Source of the DNA: Dunaliella salina
Taxonomy: Eukaryota; Chlorophyta; Chlorophyceae; Chlamydomonadales; Dunaliellaceae
Length of the DNA stretch: 25,081 nucleotides
Assembly: GCA_002284615.2 (NCBI GenBank)
Contig: MU070093.1
Location: forward strand, 57,357-82,437
Direction: 5' to 3'
Each line of letters starts with the position of its first letter. Within the stretch, counting starts at the first letter, position 1. The position numbers and the translations under genes were made by a program. The notes under the pieces are model-generated. The model saw nothing but the letters and a program-made list of their open reading frames with translations, did not search any database and had not been told where the DNA came from. Below are positions 1 to 9,866 of the stretch, piece by piece.

Positions 1-739
1 CCCTGCCGAGCCCAGCCAGGTAGGCCGATAAGTGTCTCACTCACATGCTGCCTATTTCATTCCTTTGCGCTTTAAGCACTTCATTGCAAGCACAATTGAA
101 AATCCGTCATCATCTTATAAGTATTGCATGCCCATCATTCAATCAAGCAAAACAAATTCAACATCCATGCACCTCCACATGTTCAAGTTCTGAAGTGGTC
201 AAAAAGGGTCGTTTGTTGTCAAATTTCAAAATCACAGAACATGGCCTGGAACTCATGAGCTGTACAATCTGCTGTTTGGAGTCCGCAATTAAATGTGATG
301 GTGGAAATTCCTGGCAGACCCTCGTCATACTTGGTAAAATAACATGCATGCCTACAGGCTGAACCAATGAGATGCAATACCACTCAGGTTCTTTCTCTTT
401 TGGCATGGTTCAATGTTGGGTGGGGAGCGGTTGGGGGAAGCTGGGACCACACCCCGTGGAATCCTGGCACCTCGTCTCCCATGAGGAAGATGGTGGGAAG
501 ATGGCTTTTGGCGCTGAGAGGGTTCGAACTGGGTCCACTGAACGGGTGAACAAATGGTCCATGTGCTTTGTTCAAGTAAACCACCGGATCCCTCAGTCCC
601 CAGTTCGACTCCTGTTGCAGGCAATTGTCCCTGCCACCCGAGACCCTACCCCAGACCGCTTCACCCATTTTATTACAAGCCACAGTCTTCAAATTTGGGT
701 TTCAATATGATCGTTTTACTTATATGAGAGGGAAAAAGG

Positions 740-742
<3 letters not shown>
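1..742. other. No gene recognised
   Basis: Several short open frames overlap on both strands here, but none has a protein-like composition or flanking splice sites that chain to another exon. A stretch around 520-540 and another around 600-615 contain GGTTCGAACTG and AGTTCGACTCC, which resemble the internal B box / T-arm of tRNA genes. No acceptor stem or anticodon arm could be drawn around them, so they may at most be traces of a tRNA-derived SINE. Confidence 0.4.

Positions 743-792
<50 letters not shown>
743..792. repeat. (CA)25 dinucleotide microsatellite
   Basis: An uninterrupted CA tract of 50 bases, directly visible. The apparent poly-His-Thr reading frame across it is an artefact of the repeat. 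Confidence 0.98.
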
Positions 793-793
<1 letters not shown>

Positions 794-879
794 TTATACT
801 GAACTACCATGTGATCATTCCGCATCCCTGAGTAAAGTACTTATTTTTACAATCCCACTCCCATACCGCACTCCCCTCA

Positions 880-1280
880 ATGGTTACTTTTGGCGATCCC
901 GCACATTCCTGCAGGAGCAAAGAGTCCCCTTCCTGCACACTTAATTCACTGTTCTTCACCTATATGCATGGAAAGTATGTGTAGCATGCAGGACCTGCCA
1001 TTACCCGATGCTGCACAAGCTTATCCTAGAATATCCTCCTCCATGCATCCTGCTTCCTTTTTGCTGCCCTGAGTGAGGGGGGGAGAGGGCTTGAAGAAGC
1101 TATGCAGGTCCAGCTGATGGTGCCCAAGCATAGCCTTGGGGAGCTTCCTCGCTCGCACTCAATACCTTGAATTGCTCGTCATCACTATCCCGCATCAATC
1201 CCAGTCCCTATGACAAATATTTTCTGGTAGTTCCGCCGTCAACCCGCACCATGCGAAAACGTTATTTTGCGGGATGATGT
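880..1280. mobile_element. Dispersed repeat, copy 1 (related to 9779-9975)
   Basis: Two blocks in this interval are recognisably similar to blocks at 9779-9835 and 9927-9972. The first is the stretch with CTCAATGGTTACTTTT and a following CCGCACATTCCTGCAG-like segment. The second is a block ending in TATTTTGCGGGATGATGTAC, against TATTTTTGTGGGATGATATA in the other copy. The distance between blocks differs (about 390 against 195 bp), so one copy carries an insertion or deletion. The ends are not defined and no superfamily can be assigned. The second copy abuts a LINE fragment, so this may be non-coding LINE sequence. Confidence 0.35.
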
Positions 1281-1292
1281 ACAATAAGTTTA

Positions 1293-1390
1293 ATGTATGT
1301 ATGTTTGTATGTTTGTATGTTTGTATGTATGTATGTATGTATGTATGTATGTATGTATGTATGTATGTATGTATGTATGTATGTATGTAT
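1293..1390. repeat. (ATGT)n tetranucleotide microsatellite
   Basis: A tract of about 98 bases of ATGT units, with a few TTGT variants at the left end and a short ATAC run directly after. Apparent Met-Tyr-Val-Cys frames on either strand come from the repeat. Confidence 0.97.
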
Positions 1391-3636
1391 ACATACTTAC
1401 GTGCAGCAATTTTGTATAGAAAGTGTGAATGAGGCGGGAGGGTTGCTAGGGGCACATTGTAAGGGATTCTTACCCAAAATCGCCCTTTGCCTGTGGAATG
1501 GGCACCTCAGCACGTGCTTTGACCCAGTTTTGCTCCATGTTGTGGTTCCCAGGCAGCTTTTGGGTCAAACATCATTCATTGGCGGGGAAAAGCCGGGGGA
1601 AAGGGGTAGGGGAAAATTAATCCCAAAGCACATGGAGCATGAGTGCATCTGCTAGGCATGCCTGGTGCAACACCAGGAATCATACAAGCGCAGCATCTGG
1701 ACACAATGTAATTATCAGGACTTGCTCTGCACATTCCTTGGGTATGTCCCAAAGATGGGTCATTTACCGGCATCACAAGTTGAGTCCGCCAGACGAAAAC
1801 GAGCGAGATTTAATTAATTGTGCAAAAGGGCGTTTGCCTGCAGGTGGGAGAGCTGGGAACGGGGCAGCAAATGCCCCTCAACCATGGGTGGCCACCCCAA
1901 CCCCCTCCAACCTCCATCCCTATTCCCTCCCAGGCGCACTTTATACGAGAAAGAGCACAAGGTCTGCTCGGGCGCTCTAGTAGGATGTTGGGCATCATGG
2001 GTCGTCAGAAGATCAATATCTGGCAGAGGGCCGAAAGTGCTAGGAACTGTCACAAAAGAATTCGTCAATTGTTTGAATGGATTCAAATTCGTGGACTGTC
2101 TGAAGTCTCCCATGACCCATTCCTGCTGTGCCCTGTTCAGTGTGGGGGCCCAGATTTGGGTGTGTGGGGTCATGGGCTTGGTCGAGGTTGGGCACTGTTA
2201 CGGCTGTGGACTCAAGCGTCACTGCAAGGCCTTGCCACCTAATGGTGCAGACCTGCTCTTCGATGGACAAGCTTGAAAAGTTGATGCCCTGTCTTTACAG
2301 GGTAAACCAAAACTTACAAGCGCCAATTTCCTTAGTTTATAAGTCAAGGGGCAAGTCACATAAGTCCCCAAATTGTGCCTCTTGCATAAATTCTAACTTT
2401 CCTGCCCAAACTGAGCGACTGTCTGGACCTCCAACCCAGGCCCCCTGCCCCCCTAACTGTGCTCCTGGTACAGTGCCCAATCATTGCTGTTGCCAACAGT
2501 GTTGGTCAGGCAAGCCAGAGGGCCTCTTCCTGAGGACCACATTTTGGCAGAGATTTGCCTGATATTTGGCCCCACACCCTGGGTAACACTCAGCAGGCGA
2601 GCTAAGATAGGCCCAATGCAAGGTCCTGCATGCCCTCTTTCTATTGTTTTCAGGAGAACAACAACTCAAACCTACATGGCTTACCTGCTGCAGTGACAGT
2701 GATAAATTGATTGATGTGGAACGGCACATGTCAGCATGATGCTGGCAGCTGTGAATCAGTCCAATTCAGCTTAATGTCTGCTTCTTGCCACAGGCCCTCC
2801 TAATTGGCAATACTCCCCTGATTACAAAAACCCTCCTGTTTCAAAACCGTTGAGCAATCATCCACGAGCAGCTAGCCTCCAGGTCATCACTACTTCAATC
2901 AATTCCCGACTCAAACTGCTGCTAGCTGTGAGCTGTAATTTTTGTACAAGGCTTCAGTTGTGCATAACTGTGGAATTCATGCACAGCTGCATCAGGCAAA
3001 TCTGAAAAGTCCCTTGAAAGCTTCTCTTGAGCGGCATAAGTAGGGTTGGCACAGACGTGATGCGGCGAAATGGCTTGACGTTATATACCTCATATATAAC
3101 GTTCTAAACGTTACATATGTTATATACTCAGGTTTCAATTTGAGCAAATCCCATCTTCAAGGGTATCGATGGGTAGCTCTCAACGAGTAGAGACTGCTAC
3201 CCCAATTTGCTTGAGCTCTAAATGAGGTGGTGACTAAGAAAAAGTGTCTGAAAGCTTGAGTTCGCACCATGCGCATGAAACATCCCTGTCTTGATTCATC
3301 ATCCCCGCACAACCATGCAGTCTCCTAGCCTTGCGTTCCTTTGATCATCAACACAGGCTTCAACCATGCCCAGTATTCAGCGTGGCCTCTCCCTCCACAG
3401 ATAGAATTCAGCTTTGCTTGCTGCTCTGTGCTGCACTCTCCTGCGCCTCAAACTTCTGCCTCTGCTCTCTGGCCCCCTCTTCCCCCTCGTCCTGCCTGGG
3501 TACCAGCTCCAAATTCACTTATCCTACTCAATTCGACCTCAGCAACACACACTCACGGAACTCACAGAATTGCGCTATGGATTCGCGAAACGTCAGTGTG
3601 AAGTTCCTAGACTACTGCATGGGTACCACACATATA
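1391..3636. other. Intergenic stretch, no supported gene
   Basis: Open frames of up to about 150 codons occur around 1818-2562 on the plus strand and 1814-2173 on the minus strand. They overlap in several frames at once, are rich in Cys/Pro/Trp with no heptad or domain pattern, and show no chain of phase-compatible splice sites. A small AT-rich block at about 3080-3130 contains repeated GTTATATA/ACGTT words. Nothing else was recognised. Confidence 0.45.
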
Positions 3637-3655
3637 CGGTGCGTTTCCAAAGGGG

Positions 3656-4060
3656 GATCCGCTATTTTTGGAGCGTAACCCCCCCCCAGGAGTAATTGGA
3701 AATTCAGAAATTTCCCTCTCGGAGGACCATCTGTTGAAGCTTTAGAGAGCCTTCTGAGCCTTCAAAGATGGCACGCAAGGCCTGTCTTGGCCTGCATGCG
3801 CACTGCAGGCATGTTTGACCGGAAGGAAGCTTCAGGTACAGATGTCAGCGGCCTCCCAGCACTTCCCAGGAATGACCCAATAATATCAAAATGCCTACAG
3901 CATGGCATCTCTCACAAGCAAGCGGAATTACAGAACACCGCTCTGAAGAATTACCCAGGGTCGAAAACGCAAAGTTGGGTAATTTTTGATGTATTTTTAA
4001 ATTGAGAATTACCCAATTGCTAAATTTGCAAATTACCCAATTCCGGTTGTAAATTCTCCC
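3656..4060. repeat. Segment interrupting MITE F1, with AATTACCCA repeats
   Basis: In F2 the first 19 bases of the TIR region run on into CAATTAAC and then TTAATCATTAATTC. In F1 the same first 19 bases stop at 3655 and TTAATCATTAATTC resumes at 4061, so about 405 bp intervene and about 10 bp of MITE sequence are missing. The right part carries AATTACCCA at 3949-3957, 4007-4015 and 4031-4039, and the inverted TGGGTAATT at 3976-3984. No matching ends were found. It could be another small transposon or a captured fragment. Confidence 0.5.
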
Positions 4061-4190
4061 TTAATCATTAATTCAATAAGTGAATTAATTGCAAATCACG
4101 TTTCCAAACCGCAATTAATTAGTGCAATTAATGGCGAAATGTAATTAATTTCTGGAATTAATGATTAATGGACCCCTCCCCCGTCCATTA

Positions 4191-4831
4191 CGGTGCGTTT
4201 CCAAAGGGGCAATTAACAATTAATCATTAATTCAAAAAATGAATTAATTGCAAATCACGTTTCCAAACCGCAATTAATTAGTGCAATTAATTAACTAATG
4301 TAATTAATTCATGGAATTACGGTGCATTTCCAACCACTTGCAATTAATCCAGCGTTAATTGCACTGTTTAATTGCACTAGATGGAAAATTGGTGAATTAA
4401 TTGCTTTTGCATTTCCAAATTTGTAATTAGCAAATGCAATTAATTGGATTTATGAATTAATTGCAAGGAATTAATGGTTAATGGACGGGGGGGGGGGTCC
4501 ATTAATCATTAATTCCATGACTTAATTACATTTCGCCATTAATTGCACTAATTAATTGCGGTTTGGAAACGTGATTTACAATTAATTATTTTTTTGAATT
4601 AATGATTAATTGTTAATTGCCCCTTTGGAAACGCACCGTTAATGATTAATGGACCCCCCCCCCCGTCCATTAACCATTAATTCCTTGCAATTAATTCATA
4701 AATTCTATTAATTGCACTTCTTAATTACAAGTTTGGAAATGCAAAAGCAATTAATTCACCAATTTTCCGCGAAGTGCAATTAAACAGTGCAATTAACGCT
4801 GGATTAATTGCAAATGGTTGGAAATGCACCG
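4191..4831 (+). mobile_element. Middle MITE (F2), inserted in F1 and split by copy R
   Basis: CGGTGCGTTTCC begins at 4191 and GGAAATGCACCG ends at 4831. TTA flanks both ends (4188-4190 and 4832-4834). The flanking sequence, ...CGTCCATTA / TTAACCATTAATTCC..., rejoins into the same sequence seen uninterrupted in F2 itself around 4666-4682. This shows that F2 landed at a TTA inside an existing copy. The 641-bp span minus the 319-bp inner copy and one TTA is 319 bp, the same length as the inner copy. A C homopolymer sits at its centre. There is no coding capacity. Confidence 0.9.
4320..4638 (-). mobile_element. Inner MITE (R), complete 319-bp copy in reverse orientation
   Basis: CGGTGCATTTCC begins at 4320 and GGAAACGCACCG ends at 4638, with TTA at 4317-4319 and 4639-4641. 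It is the only uninterrupted copy and lies in the opposite orientation to F2: its G-run near 4486-4497 matches the C-run of F2 on the other strand. Removing it rejoins F2 as TGGAATTA-ATGATTAATGG, which is the sequence found intact in F1 near 4154-4170. It is therefore the youngest insertion of the three. Confidence 0.92.
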
Positions 4832-5401
4832 TTAACCATTAATTCCTTGCAATTAATTCAAGAATTCAATTAATTGCACTTCTTAATTGCAAATTTGGAA
4901 ATGTAAAAGCAACTAATACACCAATTTTCCGTGAAGTGCAATTAAACAGTGCAATTAACGCTGGATTAATTGCAAGTGGTTGGAAACGCACCGATAATCT
5001 AAATAACCTTATAAATAACCTTCTAAATAACCTTATACATGACGTTATAGATAAATTATGTTATGTATAAAAGTTCATAACTTATAATGAATGAGATCCG
5101 AACTCAAATATACAGGTTGTACTTATGTTATAAATATACCGTAGCGACGCTGGGTATCTTGCGAGGTAATAATTAAATGTCTGCGCACCGCGCAATATTT
5201 TAGCGTTGGCAGAAATTGCTTTTTCCCGGGCCTCACAAGATGTGCGTGTTCTGAACGTGGCTTTTCTGACTCTCAGAAATGCAACCTCATGCGGCCAAAA
5301 GTCAAATGGCCTTATTTGACATAGGGTTAACCAGCGCAAGCAGCACATAGGCTCATGCAGGAGCCCAGGGAGCTCACATGCAGCAACTGCAGGTAGGCCG
5401 A

Positions 5402-5455
5402 CATCATCACCATCGTCGTCATCATCATCATCATCATCACTATCATCATCATTAT

Positions 5456-5497
<42 letters not shown>

Positions 5498-5524
5498 CGT
5501 CATCATCATCATCGTCATCATCAT
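5402..5524. repeat. ATC/GTC trinucleotide tract with an embedded (CAG)10
   Basis: The tract is mostly CAT/ATC triplets with CGT variants, and a pure CAG run of ten units at 5465-5494. On the minus strand one frame reads poly-Met and poly-Leu. I see no flanking protein-like sequence or splice sites and treat it as a microsatellite. Confidence 0.93.
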
Positions 5525-6235
5525 TCGGGCAGGGGCTCTAACACAAGGAAGTAGGCCAGTGGCAGGGATGGCACGGGCGTGGGCGCCAGGATGCACATCT
5601 CTTGGAGGTCTCAGATACAGAGGAGAGACCACGGAGGAGGAGGCAGAGGCCATGGACACGGACTGAAAGGTTGCATGCAGCTTTGGGAAGGGCTAAGAAC
5701 CAGGCCTGAGCGCCGTTTGTGGCTGGACGTTTATGGTGTTCGCAAATTTTGCTAATTTCTTGACCCCCTCGCAAGCTTCAAAGTTGCAAACAAAATAATG
5801 AAATTAATTTTGGCACCTCGTAAGATAGGAGCGTCGCAAGATGTTAGCGTCACTACGGTAACACTATATATAATTATAACGTTTGTGTCAACCCTAGGCA
5901 TGAGCAATTGGACTTCATCCTCCTCTTGCTGCTTCATGCTTGGCATTGGAGTAGTGTCAGCTACCAGACAGCTTTTGAACTACTTCTATTTCTAATTTTC
6001 TTTTAAATAATTTTCATACTGAACGCAGGAGACCATATGTGGTTAGTAGAATTTGTAGAGGGTGATTTTCTGGCATCAATGCACTCTACTTTGAGTAGAT
6101 AGGCACACTCCAGTGTCGTCCGGTGCGCCTCTTTGCATCTGTTTTTCATTTCATTTGGAAAACTGAGTGTATTTCTCAAGTGTTTTGGCCTATTTGCAAG
6201 TCATCTGATGAATTTGTTAACACTCTGTGGCACAG
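5525..6235. other. No gene recognised upstream of the coiled-coil exons
   Basis: The 5' exons of the plus-strand coiled-coil gene should lie here or further left, but no exon could be chained in phase to the one starting at 6236. Short ORFs on both strands lack coding character. Confidence 0.4.
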
Positions 6236-7725
6236 AGTCTTTTGGATTCTGGGGACAGGCCTGCCCAGCCTCAAGGAGCCTTGCTCTGTATGAAGCTCTG
6301 CAAGGGTGATACCCAACCCACGGTTTGCAGGTTCATGAAAGCTGCCTTCAAACAAGCTGGCATGGTGGTAAGCTGTGCTGCTGCTCATTTCTGCGAGAAG
6401 ACAGAGGTCGTCCGTTGTTGCAAATTGCTTGCCTGGCATCATCTGTGAAGCCACCTGTACATGTTGAAGGCAACTCACAAGGAACTCCTGGTGCCGTCTT
6501 GTGCGCCTGTCCTTGCCTTCGTTTCAGCTTTTTTGGAACAGCCAGCTGCCCCATGAACAGTGACAGGAGTACTTGTCTGTCTGCAGTCTGTAGCTGCGTT
6601 GACAGAGCACGACGTCCGGGCATGTAAGAGGCTTTCAAATCGAGCACATGAGATGAAAGAAGCCCTCCGCAAATCCCAGTCTAATGTGCGACACAGCACT
6701 GAGGCAGCACGGCGGCACAACTTGGAGGTGTGAGCAGGTTTTTGGAAGCAGACATGTAATTTTGTGCATTGAAGCACGCAATTTAAGCTCTGCCGTCATT
6801 GGCTAAGAGTGTGTTCACCAACGTTCTGAGCAGACTCGTACACTTGCCAATTGCCTACATCGTCATTGGGACAAGGCTCTTTTAAATGCAATGTCAGGAA
6901 GCCAAAGCTCTTTCAGATTTAGCTCATTTCATCTCTTGTTGGTTGGTGGGTTGCGCACACAGGTTGCAGCAATGATGAGACTGAAGGATGAGCAGCTGGC
7001 GCAGGACAAGAATAATATGTCTAACCAGTACATGTCGCAGATTGCAGCTATTCACCAAGTGGAGCGAGCAACAGCAAGGGTGGGTCAACTCAAGCAGAGT
7101 GGATGCCAAATGTAAAAATAGGGAAAAGGAGAAGGAAAGGCTGAGAGGCTGCAAAATTCAATTGGAGCTGCAGAGGAACATAAGACGCAGGTCAATACCT
7201 TATGGATTATTTGGTGTTGTATCCTCCGGCCTCTGAGACATGAGACACATGCCTGGGAATGAAATTTTTAAATCCATCCTCTGCTGCTGCTGCATTCTTT
7301 CGCAAATTTAAAGCAAGAATTTGCCAACATACCCCATCTCTCATTGAGGGATGCTCAAATTGATTCCAGGAATGTTCAAGATGGAATGGTTGTTAACACA
7401 ATGGGTAACGGTATGGGTTCTGTGAGAAAATAATGGTAAGGAAGAAAGCACTAGAAAAGACAATGCATTGAATTACGCTCAGGTCAAAAGTCAATTGCTC
7501 GAGCTTTCAGGTGGAGCCTCCGGCATTTCATGGTGCACAGACTCACTTGCTTCTTTTTGGCATTTCCTTCATATGCAGTTGGACTTGACAAAGATGAAAA
7601 TGGAGCTGGATGCGTACAAGGAACCCTTCATGTATCAGCATGGTTCCGCGTGCCCAACATCAAACCCGCAGCTAGCAAAAACGCTTGGAAAGAAGCCTGC
7701 ACTCACCAGGATACGACGGGCATAA
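6236..7725 (+). CDS. Coiled-coil protein, C-terminal five exons
   Basis: The proposed exons are 6236-6367, 6587-6727, 6963-7079, 7122-7190 and 7579-7725. Each follows an AG and, except the last, is followed by GT; all four junctions are phase 0. Exon 1 encodes 44 residues ending FKQAGMV. Exon 2 (47 residues) contains LTEHDVRACKRL and LRKSQSNVRHSTEAARRH. Exon 3 (39 residues) contains MMRLKDEQLAQDKNN and IHQVERATAR. Exon 4 is Lys/Glu-rich. The last exon begins LDLTKMKMELDAYK and ends KKPALTRIRRA before TAA. Exons 2 to 5 have the charged, Ala/Leu/Met-spaced pattern of a long coiled coil, and the tail is basic. A TGTAA at 7795-7799, about 70 bp past the stop, could be a green-alga-type polyadenylation signal. 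The start lies outside what I could find. I do not recognise the family; a centrosomal or ciliary structural protein is a guess. The intron at 7080-7121 is only 42 bp, so the exon 3/4 junction is the weakest. Confidence 0.6.
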
Positions 7726-8022
7726 GTGGTATCCATAAATTGACTGCTTGACTGACTGACCTTACTTCCTCAATACCTACCTGCTTGACTCGAATGTAAA
7801 ACTGCCATCACACTGACAGCTCCTTGGATATTTGATGGAGCCATCTTTACTGTCCACTGCTTGCATGACGTAATGGAGGGGAATATGTCACAATTAGTGG
7901 TGCGTCAATGGCACCATTTGCGAGAAGCCTTGCATTCTTGAGAAGACTTTTTACCAACTCTCATCAGCAAGGTCTGGCATGGGCTTCTAGTAACCCTCCT
8001 GGTCCTCGCTGACTTCTTTTTT
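7726..8022. other. 3' flank of the coiled-coil gene
   Basis: Contains a possible TGTAA polyadenylation motif at 7795-7799. Nothing else was recognised. Confidence 0.35.
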
Positions 8023-8054
8023 TTGTTTTTCTTAGTGAAGGGGATACACGGTGC

Positions 8055-8960
8055 CTCGGCCCTAGGTTTCTCCTTTATTGATGTGGAGGGTGTTTTCTGC
8101 CTGCGTAGTTTTTTTTTCTTGTTGCACTCGTTGGATTTTTCTCAGCAACAGCTTCCTCATGCCCATTCTCAGACCTTAACCAGGCGCGCAAAAGAAAAAA
8201 ATACTCTCCATAACCCTGGTGCCTTGGAGCCGAGAGCTTCCAGAAACCTGCCAGATCCACACCAACTTCCTTCTCACCCTCTAGTGTGGAAGACACACAG
8301 CTCTTTGAACCAATGTGTCTCCCTTTCCTTCATTGATATAGGCAGAGTTTTCTCTGCCGACGTAGTTTGTTCCTTTTTCTTTGATTTTGTATGGATCCTT
8401 GAAACTTGTTACCGCAAGTACAGGAGGGCAAAAAAAAGGTAGAGGGCCTCATGTCAAAATTTTGGGCAGGACCCCCTGACCCCCTCCCCCCCCCCGCCTA
8501 GTGCCCCAATCCAGACAAAAAGTTCAACTTTTTGGTAAGTTACCAATCCTGCTCCTCTTTAAATTCCCCGTCCATCTGCATACTAATTGCAATCAAACAT
8601 TGGGTTGGAGCAGAGTCATGTGGCAAAAAACTGCCCCTCCAAGCAAGATAAAAAAAGAAGTCTATGCAAGCCAAAACCTGCTCCTCCAGGCAAGAAAAGG
8701 AAAGGAAAGTCTATGCAAGCCAAAGGTCGAGTGCATTAAGGGAAGTTGCTCTAGCTGATAGCTAGAGGCCCCACCAGAAGGCCCTCAGAACCTACACCAG
8801 ACACAGCTAGCCTAGGAGAGAGCCAGAAACGGATCTAAAAGAAAAAACTACGCAGGTAGAGAAACTCTCTCCACATCAAACAAGAAAAAAGAGACACATT
8901 GGCTCCAAAAAGAGTCGAGAGCCCCCTTCACCACAAGGTATGAAAAAAATAAAGCTGATG
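8055..8960. repeat. Cluster of degenerate direct and inverted repeats
   Basis: A block with TTGATGTGGAGGG, then CTGCCTGCGTAGTTTTTTTTT, at about 8077-8118 recurs in variant form at about 8332-8372 (TTGATATAGGCAGAG ... GACGTAGTTTG). It recurs inverted at about 8838-8880 (AAAAAACTACGCAGGTAGAG ... CTCCACATCAAAC). The phrase CCAATGTGTCTC at about 8309-8321 is matched in reverse at 8893-8905. A further direct repeat, AGTCTATGCAAGCCAAA, occurs at about 8659 and 8708. The layout suggests a degenerate inverted-repeat transposon. Ends and target duplication were not identified. Confidence 0.5.
8455..8650 (-). repeat. Partial, reverse-oriented copy of the 10283/18896 dispersed repeat
   Basis: The segment AATCCTGCTCCTCTTTAAAT, then CTGCATACTAATTGCAATCA and a CATTGGGTTGGAGCAGAG block, is the reverse complement, with mismatches, of 19385-19470. 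There the words CTCTGCTCCAACTCAATG, GAGTATGCAAAT and GGAGCAGGTTGGTACC occur in the same order. It covers only the right part of the longer copies. Confidence 0.7.
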
Positions 8961-9014
8961 TGGAAGGTTACTAGAAGCACTTGGCTCTAGAAGCTGGCTG
9001 TGGGAAGTAATATT

Positions 9015-9866
9015 GTTTTCAGCAGCGCGGCGTGTGGAGACTAGTTTGCCAAAGTGTGGGCATATTGAACAGAATGGGCATGAACTTGAAGTTGTTGAGC
9101 AAGCTTCGTGGCACCTAATGATCCAATCCTAGTTGTTTGAATTGCTTCAGGGTATGCTCAGCGTAAATAGTGTAAATCCTTCTACACCCAGGAGAATAGG
9201 GTGAATTGTAACGGCTTTTGCATTAATAAGTTTACAAAGGCCTGCATGCTGCTGTTTTGCAGCGTTGGACTGATGCTCTGGCCTTGTGTCTTCACAAAAT
9301 TTAATTTTTATGAGTTGCACACGGCGCTCATTTACATGAAGTTCATGGGGCTGCCTCATGGGGCTAGGTCTGGTGGTCCTCCGTGAGGAGCGGCGCAAAG
9401 TGTGATGGGAATGGATAGGCGGTGAAGATGCAGCAGGGATGCATGCATGTGTGTAAGCTCAGTTACCAACATGCAGCCAGCGGAGCAGGGGCTCAATGTA
9501 GGTATGAAAGAGGAAGGGAGAAAGCGTGCCTCCTTGTATGGTTCCACTCTCTACAGGGATTTCAGAGCTGTAGTCTCCAATTGGGAGCCTAACTCGTGTG
9601 CTTGCTTGGTGGTAAAGGGTTTTGACCACACCAATAGCATCTGTGAGGAAACCTAGGTCGTACATAACAACGAGGAGCTTGTCTTGATCAGTGATGGTGT
9701 AAGCGGAGGTGAAGTTCACAATAAGGGCATAGATATCTTGGTTGAATATCTTCGCATCTTCTAGAGCCATGAGCACCCTCTCAATAGTTACTTTTTGCAA
9801 TCCCACACATTTCCGCAGGGAAAAACAGCCCCATTTTAAACCCCAGTTTCCCTCGAAGTTATTCAT
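9015..9866 (-). pseudogene. Decayed LINE (non-LTR) reverse transcriptase fragment
   Basis: A minus-strand open frame (9866-9459) holds a reverse-transcriptase palm segment: DIYALIVNFTSAYT, then DQDKLLVVMYDLGF, then SGTIQGGTLSPFLFHTYIEP and LLRWLHVG. The order of motif A, the spacing helix and the QG(D)-LSPFLF motif is that of LINE-type RTs. In motif A the catalytic Asp is replaced by Asn (VNF for VDF). After LLRWLHVG the frame stops. Related sequence continues in shifted frames: a CAAPHGGPPDLAP patch where the Y/FADD box belongs, then AKAVTIHPILLGVEG, and AQQLQVHAHSVQYAHTL down to about 9030. Several stops and frameshifts therefore separate the parts, and the YADD box is not intact. Recognisable homology begins near 9800; the first about 20 codons of the open frame may be other repeat sequence. 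This is a dead copy with 5' truncation. Confidence 0.8.

Larger units (their letters stand above)
3637..4993 (+). mobile_element. Outer MITE (F1), split by later insertions
   Basis: The element starts with CGGTGCGTTTCCAA at 3637 and ends with the reverse complement TTGGAAACGCACCG at 4980-4993. ATA stands immediately outside both ends (3634-3636 and 4994-4996), consistent with a 3-bp target-site duplication. Its interior is AATTAATTG-rich and has no ORF. It is interrupted twice: by an unrelated segment at about 3656-4060, and by a second copy of the same family at 4191-4831. Removing both leaves roughly 310 bp, close to the 319-bp length of the two intact copies. Short TIRs, a 3-bp target and lack of coding capacity suggest a Tourist / PIF-Harbinger-like non-autonomous element. 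That assignment is inferred from TIR and TSD form only. Confidence 0.8.

Noticed and set aside
518..620. tRNA-like B-box strings (GGTTCGAACTG and AGTTCGACTCC) suggesting a tRNA gene or SINE
   Set aside because: No acceptor stem, D-arm or anticodon stem could be paired around either string, and no second copy of the region was seen in the window.
1814..2562. Overlapping ORFs of 119 to 152 codons
   Set aside because: Four frames are open over the same DNA, composition is not protein-like and no phase-compatible exons flank them.
4191..4993. CRISPR-like array from regularly recurring TTAATTG words
   Set aside because: The words are explained by three nested inverted-repeat elements, there is no fixed repeat/spacer period, and the genome is eukaryotic.
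5327..5659. 110-codon minus-strand ORF with poly-Met/poly-Leu
   Set aside because: It is the translation of a microsatellite with no recognisable protein on either side.
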